Shown here in pieces: positions 52,089 through 60,420 of a stretch of DNA of 64,000 bases. Positions within the stretch are counted from its first letter, which is position 1. The number at the start of each line of letters is the position of its first letter. The stretch is from Anaerofustis butyriciformans. GTDB lineage: Bacteria; Bacillota; Clostridia; Eubacteriales; Anaerofustaceae. Location of the stretch: NCBI RefSeq assembly GCF_036289385.1, contig NZ_JAYFFH010000002.1, positions 1 to 64,000 of the forward strand, in the 5' to 3' direction. Both the position numbers and the translations under genes were made by a program. The notes below the pieces were generated by a model, which saw nothing but the letters and a program-made list of their open reading frames with translations, searched no databases and had not been told where the DNA came from.

Positions 52089-53357
52089 ATGAAAATAAAT
52101 AAACTTCCCAACGATATTGAAGGATATATAAAAGAAAATATAAAGGCACTTCCTAATTTGGAATACATGAATAAATATTTTTATTTTATTGATATCATAA
52201 CCAACAATGATATTTATTCATTAAAAGACCAATGCTCATATTATTATGGAACATATGATAACGATGAAACCTTAAGCATAGGTTGTGAAAATATAAATTA
52301 TTCATTAATATATGATATGGCGTTTGATGAAACGATAATTTTTGAAAATAAAAACAAAAATGCAACAAATAAAGAAAAATATATGCATTTTATTGATTTT
52401 TTCAAAAAACAGGTAAAAAAAGTTAGGAATAATCCAAACTATTACACAAATATTTATATTAACAGAAAATGCAGCTATTATACTCCTTCCGGTTCATCCA
52501 CTCCAAGTTTTTATATTTATGAAAGAAAAGGGAAAGAACCTTTAAAAGATTTCTTTAATGCTTTAACCGGAGGATTGATAAATAAACTGGATGAAAAAGA
52601 ATTTATTTACAGACAAAATTATATTAACGAACTCCTAAATTCTAAGTCGGACAAAATATATAACTTAAATTATTCATATACAATAGAAGATTTGATTTAT
52701 CATTCAGATTTAAAACAAATGGTTTTCCAACTTGAACGAAGAGTTGAAGAAATATGCGAAAATATAAACGACAAAGACAGAACACCATTTTTACAGCAAT
52801 GTTATGAAATTATAAGACTAATTTATCCGAATAAAGGAGCAAATGAAATATTAAATAATACACAAATAGGCGCATATATACGAAATACAGAAGATAAAAA
52901 CAACATTAAAGCTGATATATTTTTTAAAACCGTTTTTTTAGGTCTTATTTATAATGAATCAATGGATGCAACATTTAATCATTTTAAAGGTAATATAGAT
53001 GCGGATATAAAAGAAAGATACGAATATTTCGCAAGAGACATAAAAAACAGAGCACTATACTATAAAAGAATTGCTGAACCAAAATACGTTATATATTCAA
53101 ATACAAGCATTACCGCAAAAGAATTTGAGGTTACATATAAATTATACAAATATACAATAAAACAAAATGAATATTATAAATGCAATGAAGGTATATATAA
53201 CTGCCTGACGGGAGGTCTTTTTGAAATATTAAACAAAAGACCTTGCACATATTTAATAGGATACAAAAAGTCATTGTTAAAAAAACAAAATAATATTACA
53301 TCTAATGATTTAATTTTAGATGAAGATAAAGGCTCTTTATTCTTTACAAGAAGATAA
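52089..53357 (+). CDS. Unrecognised protein family, first tandem paralogue
   Basis: 422 aa, no signal peptide or membrane helix. It aligns along its length with 53424-54716: shared blocks YFIDIITNN, GKEPLKDFFNALTGGL, EIIRLIYPNKG, IGAYI, FFKTVFLGLIYNESMD, RDIKNRA and KRPCTYL. It also contains an internal duplication: FFNALTGGLINKL (from about 155) and IYNCLTGGLFEIL (from about 369) start ~29-residue units of the same pattern. Rich in Tyr, Asn and Lys. Likely cytoplasmic; no function can be named. Confidence 0.75.
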   Translation: MKINKLPNDIEGYIKENIKALPNLEYMNKYFYFIDIITNNDIYSLKDQCSYYYGTYDNDETLSIGCENINYSLIYDMAFDETIIFENKNKNATNKEKYMHFIDFFKKQVKKVRNNPNYYTNIYINRKCSYYTPSGSSTPSFYIYERKGKEPLKDFFNALTGGLINKLDEKEFIYRQNYINELLNSKSDKIYNLNYSYTIEDLIYHSDLKQMVFQLERRVEEICENINDKDRTPFLQQCYEIIRLIYPNKGANEILNNTQIGAYIRNTEDKNNIKADIFFKTVFLGLIYNESMDATFNHFKGNIDADIKERYEYFARDIKNRALYYKRIAEPKYVIYSNTSITAKEFEVTYKLYKYTIKQNEYYKCNEGIYNCLTGGLFEILNKRPCTYLIGYKKSLLKKQNNITSNDLILDEDKGSLFFTRR

Positions 53358-53423
53358 TATTTAGGAAATAACATAATATGTAAATAGCAAAATATTAATA
53401 ATGATAAATGAGGTGGTGAAAAA

Positions 53424-54716
53424 ATGGGAGTAACCGAATTTAATACAGGTATAAGTGCTTATATAGATGAAAGAACAGATTCCCTTTCAAGATTAAACTA
53501 TATGAGAGAATATCTTTATTTTTTTAATATAATTACAAATAACAATCTTGAAAATTTAAGAGAACAATTTACATATAAAACAAAAGAACAGTTTATATAT
53601 TCATCTTTTTTCAGTCGTTATGTTAATCTGATTTTTACATTCACTACTTTAAACTATGCTTTAATATATGACTTTGTTTTTGATGAAACACTAATTTATA
53701 TTCAAAGAAACCCAAGAGTATCAACTAGAGATAAATACATATATTTTGTAAAAAAATTCAATGAAGAAACACATACTAAACATTCAAATACAAACTATAC
53801 AAGCAAAATAAATTTTGTTAGAGAATGTAAGATAACACCTCACTCTAAAAGCGAAGACACTTACCAAGTATACGAAAAAAAAGGAAAAGAACCTTTAAAA
53901 GATTTCTTCAATGCTATATCCGGAGGAATGATAGAAAAACTTAACGAAAGAAAATTTATATTTTATTATGATTATTTAAATGAATTAATCAGCGAAGAAA
54001 AGGATTCTCAATTTAACTTAGATTATTGTTATGAAATTGAAGATTTGGTTTATGATTTTGAAATAAAATCTATTGTAAATCAAGTTGAAAGAAAAGTTGA
54101 AGATATATGCGAAGATAGTAAGGATAAAGATAAAACATTCTTTTTACAGGAATGCTGTGAAATAATTAGACTTATTTATCCTGAAAAAGGAATAAATAAG
54201 CTACTTGATGAAACTCCTATTGGAGCATATATAGATAATAGTAGAGAAGAAGAAGATATGGTAGCAGATATATATTTTAAAACGGTATTTTTGGGTCTTA
54301 TTTATAATGAATCCATGGATGAAACAGACAGCCATTTTAAAAATATAAATGCTGATATTAAAGAAAAATATAAATTTTTTGCAAAAGATATAAAAAACAG
54401 AGCAAAACATTACAGTGAGCTTGCAGACCCTAAATATGTTATATACTCAAAGGTAAAAAGGATACTTAAAGAAACAAATATAAAGCTTCCGGTAATGAAT
54501 TATAAATTAGTACCTGTTGATAATAATATAAAAAATAATGAAGATATTTTTAACTGTTTAACAGGAGGTCTTTATGGCATATTACAAAAAAGACCTTGTA
54601 CTTATTTAAGTAATTATAAAAATCTTATATTAGAAAGAAAAATAATAAAAGATGTAAAAATCAGAGAACTACTTTTATATGAAGACAAAAAATTAGTTTT
54701 TAATCCAAAAAGATAA
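53424..54716 (+). CDS. Unrecognised protein family, second tandem paralogue
   Basis: 430 aa, 66 bases after its paralogue and with its own SD (GAGGTGG). Shared blocks include YFFNIITNN, GKEPLKDFFNAISGGM, EIIRLIYPEKG, IGAYI, YFKTVFLGLIYNESMDE, KDIKNRA and KRPCTYL. The internal repeat is present again (FFNAISGGMIEKL and IFNCLTGGLYGIL). Clear tandem duplication followed by divergence. It converges on the zincin-MORN gene. Confidence 0.75.
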   Translation: MGVTEFNTGISAYIDERTDSLSRLNYMREYLYFFNIITNNNLENLREQFTYKTKEQFIYSSFFSRYVNLIFTFTTLNYALIYDFVFDETLIYIQRNPRVSTRDKYIYFVKKFNEETHTKHSNTNYTSKINFVRECKITPHSKSEDTYQVYEKKGKEPLKDFFNAISGGMIEKLNERKFIFYYDYLNELISEEKDSQFNLDYCYEIEDLVYDFEIKSIVNQVERKVEDICEDSKDKDKTFFLQECCEIIRLIYPEKGINKLLDETPIGAYIDNSREEEDMVADIYFKTVFLGLIYNESMDETDSHFKNINADIKEKYKFFAKDIKNRAKHYSELADPKYVIYSKVKRILKETNIKLPVMNYKLVPVDNNIKNNEDIFNCLTGGLYGILQKRPCTYLSNYKNLILERKIIKDVKIRELLLYEDKKLVFNPKR

Positions 54717-54735
54717 GGCAAAACCTTATCTTTTA
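54711..54735. terminator. Bidirectional terminator
   Basis: AAGATAAGG/CCTTATCTT between the second paralogue and the MORN gene. Confidence 0.7.
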
Positions 54736-55802
54736 TTTTTTACTATTTTACCGTTTTTAAATTCCCCTTCGTATGTTTTACCGCTTGGATAAGTGAGTTT
54801 ACCCTGACCATTATATTCATTATCCTTAAACTCTCCTTCATATATTACCTTATTTGGATATATAAGTTTGCCAATTCCGCTTCTTTTATTATTTTTAAAT
54901 TCCCCCTCATACAATGCACCATTTGCAAAAAATAACTTTCCAAACCCCTCAATTTTATTATTCTTAAACTCACCTTCATATATTGAGCCGTCTGTGTAGT
55001 ATACTTTTCCCATTCCTTCACGCATACCATTTTTAAAATTTCCTTCGTATACCATGCCTCCTGCATATGTAACTCTTCTAAACCCGTCTTGCCACTGCCC
55101 TTTTATAGAATTTTCAATATATTCACAGTTTATATCCTTTGTTCTATCTATAAAGGTTTTTGCCAAAGAAGAAGGTTTTTCATGAATACCCACTACATAC
55201 TTTGTAAAATCATCTATTTTATTATAAGTTGAATTAAACATTATACTTTTGGGAAACATTTCTTTTGCAACATCTGAAATTTCTTTAGGAAAATATAAAT
55301 CAGCAGCTCCAAACAAATGTAGAATTTCATGAATTACAGAATTATAATTTTCACCATATAATACTGCAAACTCACAAAAATCATAAAAAGACTCTTTTGC
55401 ACTTATGGCATAACATAGAGATGGTCTCTTAGTAATAAATAAAAATGCCACCTGGTCCACGTCGTATTTTAAATACATCTTATCATGCACATTTTTCAAA
55501 TTAAGGCAATCAAATCCATTTGCAAAATCTTTTAACCACTTTTCACAGCTTGTTCTTTCAAAAGGATAATTTATATTTAAATAATAAGATGAAACGTAAT
55601 ATTCAAAAAATACATTTTCTTCATTTATACATTTCTTTAAATAATCAAATATATCAAATAATTTTTGGCTTTTTTCTTCTATTTCTCCATTCGTCCATTT
55701 ATATTCATTGTCACTTACATAAACATTAACAAAAAGCAATTTTCCTCTTAATTTTTTTAATGTTCCTATATTCATTCTGGATAAAAGACAGTGAGTTTCC
55801 AT
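54726..55802 (-). CDS. Metzincin-like metalloprotease domain fused to five MORN repeats
   Basis: 358 aa. The N-terminal ~230 residues carry HEILHLFGAAD (H158-E159-x2-H162-x2-G165-x2-D168), a zinc-site pattern HExxHxxGxxD, and SIMFNSTYN about 20 residues later, which fits a Met-turn. From about 240 to the end are five MORN units (YEGNFKNGMREGMGKV, YEGEFKNNKIEGFGKL, YEGEFKNNKRSGIGKL, YEGEFKDNEYNGQGKL, YEGEFKNGK). No signal peptide, so a cytoplasmic or non-classically exported enzyme. MORN repeats often bind membranes or peptides. The fusion is unusual in bacteria. Confidence 0.82.
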   Translation of the reverse strand: METHCLLSRMNIGTLKKLRGKLLFVNVYVSDNEYKWTNGEIEEKSQKLFDIFDYLKKCINEENVFFEYYVSSYYLNINYPFERTSCEKWLKDFANGFDCLNLKNVHDKMYLKYDVDQVAFLFITKRPSLCYAISAKESFYDFCEFAVLYGENYNSVIHEILHLFGAADLYFPKEISDVAKEMFPKSIMFNSTYNKIDDFTKYVVGIHEKPSSLAKTFIDRTKDINCEYIENSIKGQWQDGFRRVTYAGGMVYEGNFKNGMREGMGKVYYTDGSIYEGEFKNNKIEGFGKLFFANGALYEGEFKNNKRSGIGKLIYPNKVIYEGEFKDNEYNGQGKLTYPSGKTYEGEFKNGKIVKNKR

Positions 55803-55818
55803 ATATTACCTCTTAACA

Positions 55819-57411
55819 TTAATCAATATACTTTTTCTCTTTTTCACAACACATCTGCGTTAACATTTCATTCATATAGTTCATTTCGTTTTCATTTATT
55901 AGTACGGTTATAAAGTCTCCGGCTTTTATTTTATTATACCCTCTTGGGATAAACTCTTTATTACCTCTTTCTATTGCTACAAGCAAACAATTTTTAGGCC
56001 ACTCAATTTCATCTAGTCTTCTCCCATCCACTTCACTTTCAAAAGCTATATTATACGTTATTAGCATTGTTTCATTGCTTGGCTCTTTAAGTTCTATTTT
56101 TTGTTTTTTTAATATATTGTCAAGTAAACTTTCATATATAGGTTCACTTTTAAATATGTAAGCAACCACATAAGATATTATGCAAACAAGACTAATTGAT
56201 ATCATATGAGAAAGAGAGCCTGTCATTTCCGTTATTAATATTATACCTGTAAAAGGTGCTCTTACGGTTGCACAGAAAAATCCCGCCATTGCAAGAATTA
56301 TAAACTTTTGCGTAAAATCCGCAGAAATACCAATTAGATTTGTGCAAACTACAGCAAAAATAGCACCTATAAAAGAGCCTAAAACAAGCAAAGGAAAGAA
56401 AATCCCTCCAGGAGCTCCAGAGCCAAAACAAATGGCAGAAAAAATAAATTTTACAATAAGCAAAGTAATAAGTGTGGATAAAATATACTGATTATTTTCA
56501 AGTATTTTTACCATTTGATTTCCCCCTGCAAGTACATCTGGAAGAGTAAATGCAAGAATAAATGCAAACACAGTAGGAATTAGTATTTTATATTCGGTTT
56601 TTATTTTATTTAGCTTAGCATATATATGCTGAGAATAGACCATAACCTTATTATATATACTACCGCACACACCAAGTATAACCCCTAGAATAATTATAAG
56701 ACCAAAATATTTTAATGGGATTGTTTGAAGATTTGTGTAGTGAAATACAGGAGAAAGCCCGAAGATACTTTTTGCAAGAAAATCTGCCGTAATAGATGCT
56801 GTCATTACGCTTACAATAATTCTTCCGTCAAAATTTTTATGTATTTCTTCCATTGTAAACATAGCCCCTGCCAAAGGAGCATTAAATGCAGCAGCAAGTC
56901 CTGCACCTGCACCACATGAAAGATAAACTTTTTCTTTAGTTTTTCCTTTTTTTTGAATTCTTGCAAGAAGTTTTGCAGACATGGCTCCAAGCTGTATGGA
57001 AGGACCTTCTCTTCCAAGAGAAAATCCTGATACAATACAAAGAGTTCCGCCTATTATTTTTGCAATTAATACCTTAATTGGATTTTGGGATAAATATCCT
57101 TTCATTTCTCCGCTTACTTGAGGAATACCGCTGCCGTTCGCCATTGGTTCAAACTTAATTAACTTACCAATAATTAAAGAAAGTAGTATTATAAATACTC
57201 CCCAAAAGAACATATACAAAAAATTACCATTTATTGTTTTTATGGTACCAAACAAAAAAGCTTCGGCTTTTGTTAAAAGAAATCTATAAATTATAGCGCT
57301 TATCCCTGCAACTAACCCAATAAGAACCCCTTCTAATACAAATTTTATTTGTTCGCTTCCTTTTTTGTTTGAAAGTCTGGTTTTTATATTTTTCGCCATT
57401 GTATCGTTCAA
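55819..57411 (-). CDS. CLC-type chloride/proton antiporter with C-terminal RCK_C (TrkA-C) domain
   Basis: 530 aa. CLC filter motifs: GSGIPQV, GREGPSIQLG with the gating Glu, and GGIFFPLLVLG. AAAFNAPLAGAMFTMEEIH holds the internal proton-path Glu of exchangers, so H+/Cl- antiport is likely. The last ~80 residues (SEVDGRRLDEIEWPKNCLLV...KAGDFITVLIN) are a TrkA-C ligand-binding domain. It ends 17 bases before the MORN gene's start, so they are probably one operon, with the CLC gene upstream. Confidence 0.93.
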   Translation of the reverse strand: MNDTMAKNIKTRLSNKKGSEQIKFVLEGVLIGLVAGISAIIYRFLLTKAEAFLFGTIKTINGNFLYMFFWGVFIILLSLIIGKLIKFEPMANGSGIPQVSGEMKGYLSQNPIKVLIAKIIGGTLCIVSGFSLGREGPSIQLGAMSAKLLARIQKKGKTKEKVYLSCGAGAGLAAAFNAPLAGAMFTMEEIHKNFDGRIIVSVMTASITADFLAKSIFGLSPVFHYTNLQTIPLKYFGLIIILGVILGVCGSIYNKVMVYSQHIYAKLNKIKTEYKILIPTVFAFILAFTLPDVLAGGNQMVKILENNQYILSTLITLLIVKFIFSAICFGSGAPGGIFFPLLVLGSFIGAIFAVVCTNLIGISADFTQKFIILAMAGFFCATVRAPFTGIILITEMTGSLSHMISISLVCIISYVVAYIFKSEPIYESLLDNILKKQKIELKEPSNETMLITYNIAFESEVDGRRLDEIEWPKNCLLVAIERGNKEFIPRGYNKIKAGDFITVLINENEMNYMNEMLTQMCCEKEKKYID

Positions 57412-57663
57412 TGTTTTATCCTCTTATTCATACTTTATTTGATTATATTTTAACACATAAAAATAATAGATATAAATTTTTATATAGTTAAATATATATA
57501 ATAAATTATAAAATTACTATAAATATTTCAATCTACAATACATTACATTCAATACGAAACTTTTTACTAATGATATCATTTATATATAATAAAATTTTTA
57601 GCATTAATATTTTTTATATTTAGTATGATTTTTATATATTTTAAAAATATATTAAAAAATAAA

Positions 57664-57692
57664 AAAACGGTATGGTTTTCCATACCGTTTTA
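57664..57692 (-). terminator. Terminator after ptsI
   Basis: AAAACGGTATGG/CCATACCGTTTT with a 4-base loop and T-tract. Confidence 0.85.
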
Positions 57693-57703
57693 ATTTTTTT
57701 TAA

Positions 57704-59416
57704 TTAGTCTAAATATTTAGCTAAGATAGCTTTTACTTCGTCTTGAGTTTCAGCATTTTCTAAAACTTCGTTAGCAATTTCTTTAGCTTGTTCATATGTA
57801 AAGCTTCTTACAACTTTTTTAGCTCTTAAGATAGAAGGAGCTGACATAGAGAATTCATCAAGTCCAAGACCTAATAGTAATAATGCAGCTGTTGGATCCC
57901 CTGCCATTTCACCACACATACCTGTGAAGATACCTTCTTTATGAGAAGCATCAATAACGTTTTTAACAAGTCTAATGATTGCTGGTGAAAGTGGTTGGTT
58001 AAGTTCTGATAAGTTTTGGTTTTGACGGTCAACAGCTAATGAGTATTGACATAAGTCATTTGTACCAATTGAGAAGAAGTCAACTTCTTTAGCAATAATA
58101 TCAGCTGTAACAGCAGCAGAAGGGATTTCGATCATGATACCAACTTTGATGTTTTCATCATATTCGATTCCTTTTTCTTTAAGTTCAGCTTTACATTCTT
58201 CTAAGATACCTTTAGCTTTTCTAACTTCTTGTACATTAGAAATCATAGGGAACATGATATGAGCGTTTCCGTATACACTTGCTCTAAGTAAAGCTCTAAG
58301 TTGAGTTTTGAACATATCAACGTTTTGGAAGCAAAGTCTTACAGCTCTAACACCTAAGAATGGGTTCATTTCTTCTTCCATTGGAAGATATGGAAGTTGT
58401 TTGTCACCACCGATATCAAGTGTTCTGATGATTACAGGTTTGCCGTTCATTCCTTCTAAAACTTGTTTATAAGCTTCAAATTGAACGTCTTCTGATGGCA
58501 TTTCTTTTGAATCCATGTATAAGAATTCTGATCTGAATAGACCTACACCGTCAGCACCATATTTGTTTGCACCTTCAAGGTCATTAGGACTACCGATGTT
58601 TGCGCAAAGTTCAACTTTGTGTCCGTCACTTGTTTCACTTGGCATATCTTTAAGTTTAGCAAGTTCAGCTTGTTCTTGTTTGTAAGCTTCTTGTTTAGCT
58701 TCATATTCTTTAATTTGTTCATCTGTTGGGTTAATGATGATGTTACCGTCTGTACCGTCAACGATAATTTTTTCTCCACCTTTAACTTCACTTGTAATAT
58801 TACCAAGACCTACAACAGCAGGAACTTCAAGTGATCTTGCCATAATAGCTGAGTGAGAAGTTCTACTTCCTTCATCAATAGCAAAACCGATAACTTTATC
58901 TTTATTCATTTGAGCTGTATCTGATGGAGTTAAGTCAACGGCTACGATAATTCCGTTATCTCCAACTTGAGATAAATCAGCACTTTCAAGACCTAATAAG
59001 TGTCTTAAAATTCTGTCTGCAACGTCTTGACAGTCTGTTGCTCTTGCTTTCATATATTCATCGTCCATAGCACCAAAGATAGCAACGAAACCTTCTGTTA
59101 CTTCGTTTAATGCTTGTTCAGCAACGATTAATTCATTTTTAATTTTATTTTGAGCTTCACCAATGTATCCAGGGTCATCTAAGAACATCATATGAGCAGT
59201 AAATACTTCAGCTTCTTCTTCCCCGATTTCTTTAACTGTTTTTTCTTTTAAAGCTTGTAATTCGGCTCTTGATTTTTCAATAGCGTCATCTAATTTTTTA
59301 AGTTCTGCATCAACTGCTGATGCTTCGATTTTGCCCGGTGTTACAACTAAATCTTCCTTTACATATAAGAATACATTACCAATCGCAACTCCAGGCGATG
59401 CATTAATTCCTTTCAT
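57704..59416 (-). CDS. ptsI: PTS Enzyme I (phosphoenolpyruvate-protein phosphotransferase)
   Basis: 570 aa. Phosphohistidine His188 in GSRTSHSAIMARS, PEP-binding GVGLFRSEFLY, FFSIGTNDLCQYSLAVDR and the C-terminal catalytic Cys in GMCGEMAGD. It passes phosphate from PEP to HPr. ptsH is not adjacent. Codons are visibly more biased than in the neighbours, as in a highly expressed gene. Its presence makes the orphan IIC at 33.6 kb plausible as a working PTS part. Confidence 0.96.
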   Translation of the reverse strand: MKGINASPGVAIGNVFLYVKEDLVVTPGKIEASAVDAELKKLDDAIEKSRAELQALKEKTVKEIGEEEAEVFTAHMMFLDDPGYIGEAQNKIKNELIVAEQALNEVTEGFVAIFGAMDDEYMKARATDCQDVADRILRHLLGLESADLSQVGDNGIIVAVDLTPSDTAQMNKDKVIGFAIDEGSRTSHSAIMARSLEVPAVVGLGNITSEVKGGEKIIVDGTDGNIIINPTDEQIKEYEAKQEAYKQEQAELAKLKDMPSETSDGHKVELCANIGSPNDLEGANKYGADGVGLFRSEFLYMDSKEMPSEDVQFEAYKQVLEGMNGKPVIIRTLDIGGDKQLPYLPMEEEMNPFLGVRAVRLCFQNVDMFKTQLRALLRASVYGNAHIMFPMISNVQEVRKAKGILEECKAELKEKGIEYDENIKVGIMIEIPSAAVTADIIAKEVDFFSIGTNDLCQYSLAVDRQNQNLSELNQPLSPAIIRLVKNVIDASHKEGIFTGMCGEMAGDPTAALLLLGLGLDEFSMSAPSILRAKKVVRSFTYEQAKEIANEVLENAETQDEVKAILAKYLD

Positions 59417-59607
59417 GATAAAAACCTCTTTTCTTTGTTATAGATAAATATATTATATTATAAAATAAAATAAAATCATAGTGTTTTTTATAAAACTGTT
59501 TACATTTAATTTATTTGTATTTTAAAAAGCCTTTAAAAATAAGTATTGTTTTATTTGATAAGTAACTTATAATATGCTATTATATATAATGGTTTTTTAC
59601 CTAAAGC
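59417..59607. promoter_or_regulatory. Intergenic region with the host tRNA promoter
   Basis: No gene is seen. TTGATA (59555-59560), 17 bp, TGC-TATTAT (59578-59583) is a strong plus-strand promoter whose transcript begins about 59590, just before the truncated tRNA-Arg. Confidence 0.6.
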
Positions 59608-59646
59608 GCCCCCTTAGTTAAATGGATATAACAAACCCCTCCTAAG
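59608..59646 (+). pseudogene. 5' half of host tRNA-Arg(CCT), cut in the anticodon arm
   Basis: GCCCCCT acceptor strand, TA, D-stem GTTA/TAAC with loop AATGGATA, anticodon-stem strand AACCC and loop CTCCTAA, then G. The next bases (AATATGTT) cannot pair with AACCC, and no T-arm follows. The remaining half presumably lies beyond the element, outside the window. Confidence 0.75.
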
Positions 59647-59654
59647 AATATGTT

Positions 59655-59672
59655 ATAACGACCACCTTTTGA
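59655..59672. repeat. Arm-type repeat, copy 1 (AACGACCACCTTTT)
   Basis: ATAACGACCACCTTT (59655-59669) is the inverted complement, 14 of 15 bases, of 60064-60078. A third related copy, CGTCCGCCTTTTAGG, lies at 59945-59957. Candidate integrase or excisionase sites near the element end. Confidence 0.5.
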
Positions 59673-59729
59673 GGAAAAGTGATTGACATTAAGTTAGTTT
59701 AAGCCTAAAATTGAATAGATTTTAAAAAT

Positions 59730-59806
59730 GTTTCCGTAGCTCAGCTGGATAGAGCGACCGCCTCCTAAGCGGTAGGTCGGGTGTTCGAATCACCTCGGGA
59801 ACGCCA
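59730..59806 (+). tRNA. tRNA-Arg (anticodon CCT) carried by the element
   Basis: 77 nt with CCA. Acceptor GTTTCCG/CGGGAAC, D-stem GCTC/GAGC, anticodon stem ACCGC/GCGGT with loop CTCCTAA, full T-arm. Its GC-rich sequence differs from the AT-rich truncated host tRNA, so it is imported, not a duplicate. It lies 84 bases behind the host fragment and in the same direction. Confidence 0.93.
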
Positions 59807-59860
59807 AAAACACCACCGGAAAACCCAGCAAAATCAAGGGTTTCCGGTGTTTTTTTATTT
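59807..59860 (+). terminator. Terminator behind the element's tRNA-Arg
   Basis: CACCACCGGAAAACCC pairs with GGGTTTCCGGTG (one bulge) and T7 follows. Confidence 0.8.
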
Positions 59861-59899
59861 TTGCCGGAAAGAATTTAAAAATGATAAATCACAGATTTT

Positions 59900-60062
59900 C
59901 ATTAGCAAATCTTCCGTCTGCTAATGGAATTTGAGACTAATGTCGTCCGCCTTTTAGGTGAACGGTTTGCTAATAAAAATTAGCAGAAAAATTGCTGTTT
60001 TGCTAATGAAAATGCCCTCTCTGCTAATGAGAGAAAAAAACGAGTTAAATTCTTGCTAATGA
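59900..60062. repeat. Seven TGCTAAT iterons
   Basis: Plus copies begin at 59919, 59968, 60001, 60022 and 60054; minus copies end the motif at 59900-59907 and 59979-59985. Three full copies read TGCTAATGA. The first two pairs are inverted, the last three direct. No gene is encoded here. Candidate replication origin, ParB centromere or recombination-directionality site of the element. Confidence 0.75.
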
Positions 60063-60176
60063 GAAAGGCGGTCGTTATCCTGTTAATTTGTTCATTCTGT
60101 CACTCAGGAAAAATATTCGCAAACTATTTCTATATGTTTTCCTACTATATAATGGTATCAACAGGAGGTGGCTGCT

Positions 60177-60356
60177 TTGAAAGAAAAGAAATATCATATA
60201 TATCTTAATCATGAAGAATACGACCAAGTTATACATTCACTTATCTGTCTGAAGAACAATTTGCTCACGCAAGGCAGATACACTGATGCTGTGGATGATG
60301 TACTCTGTAAAGTACTGACATCAAAGAAAAGAAAAATCAAAGTAGAATACAAATAA
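60177..60356 (+). CDS. Small element-borne protein, possibly DNA-binding
   Basis: 59 aa from TTG 60177, nine bases after AGGAGG; a GTG at 60168 is inside the SD. Sequence HIYLNHEEYDQVIHSLICLK suggests a strand followed by helices, resembling ribbon-helix-helix size and layout, with a basic end (KKRKIKVEY). No family recognised. Located between the iterons and parAB. Confidence 0.6.
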   Translation: MKEKKYHIYLNHEEYDQVIHSLICLKNNLLTQGRYTDAVDDVLCKVLTSKKRKIKVEYK

Positions 60357-60373
60357 ATATTAAAGAAACGATG

Positions 60374-60420
60374 AGTCGTCTATTGACCTCAATATTGAGG
60401 AAAATAGGCGGCTTTTTTTA
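60374..60420 (+). terminator. Terminator of the small element gene
   Basis: AGTCGTCTATT/AATAGGCGGCT (G-U pairs) enclosing CCTCAATATTGAGG, then T7. Confidence 0.75.

Noticed and set aside
59608..59646. Complete second tRNA at this place
   Set aside because: The anticodon 3' strand and T-arm are missing; only the 5' half is present.
59900..60062. CRISPR array
   Set aside because: Repeats are only 7-9 bp, occur in both orientations and have irregular spacing; no cas gene.
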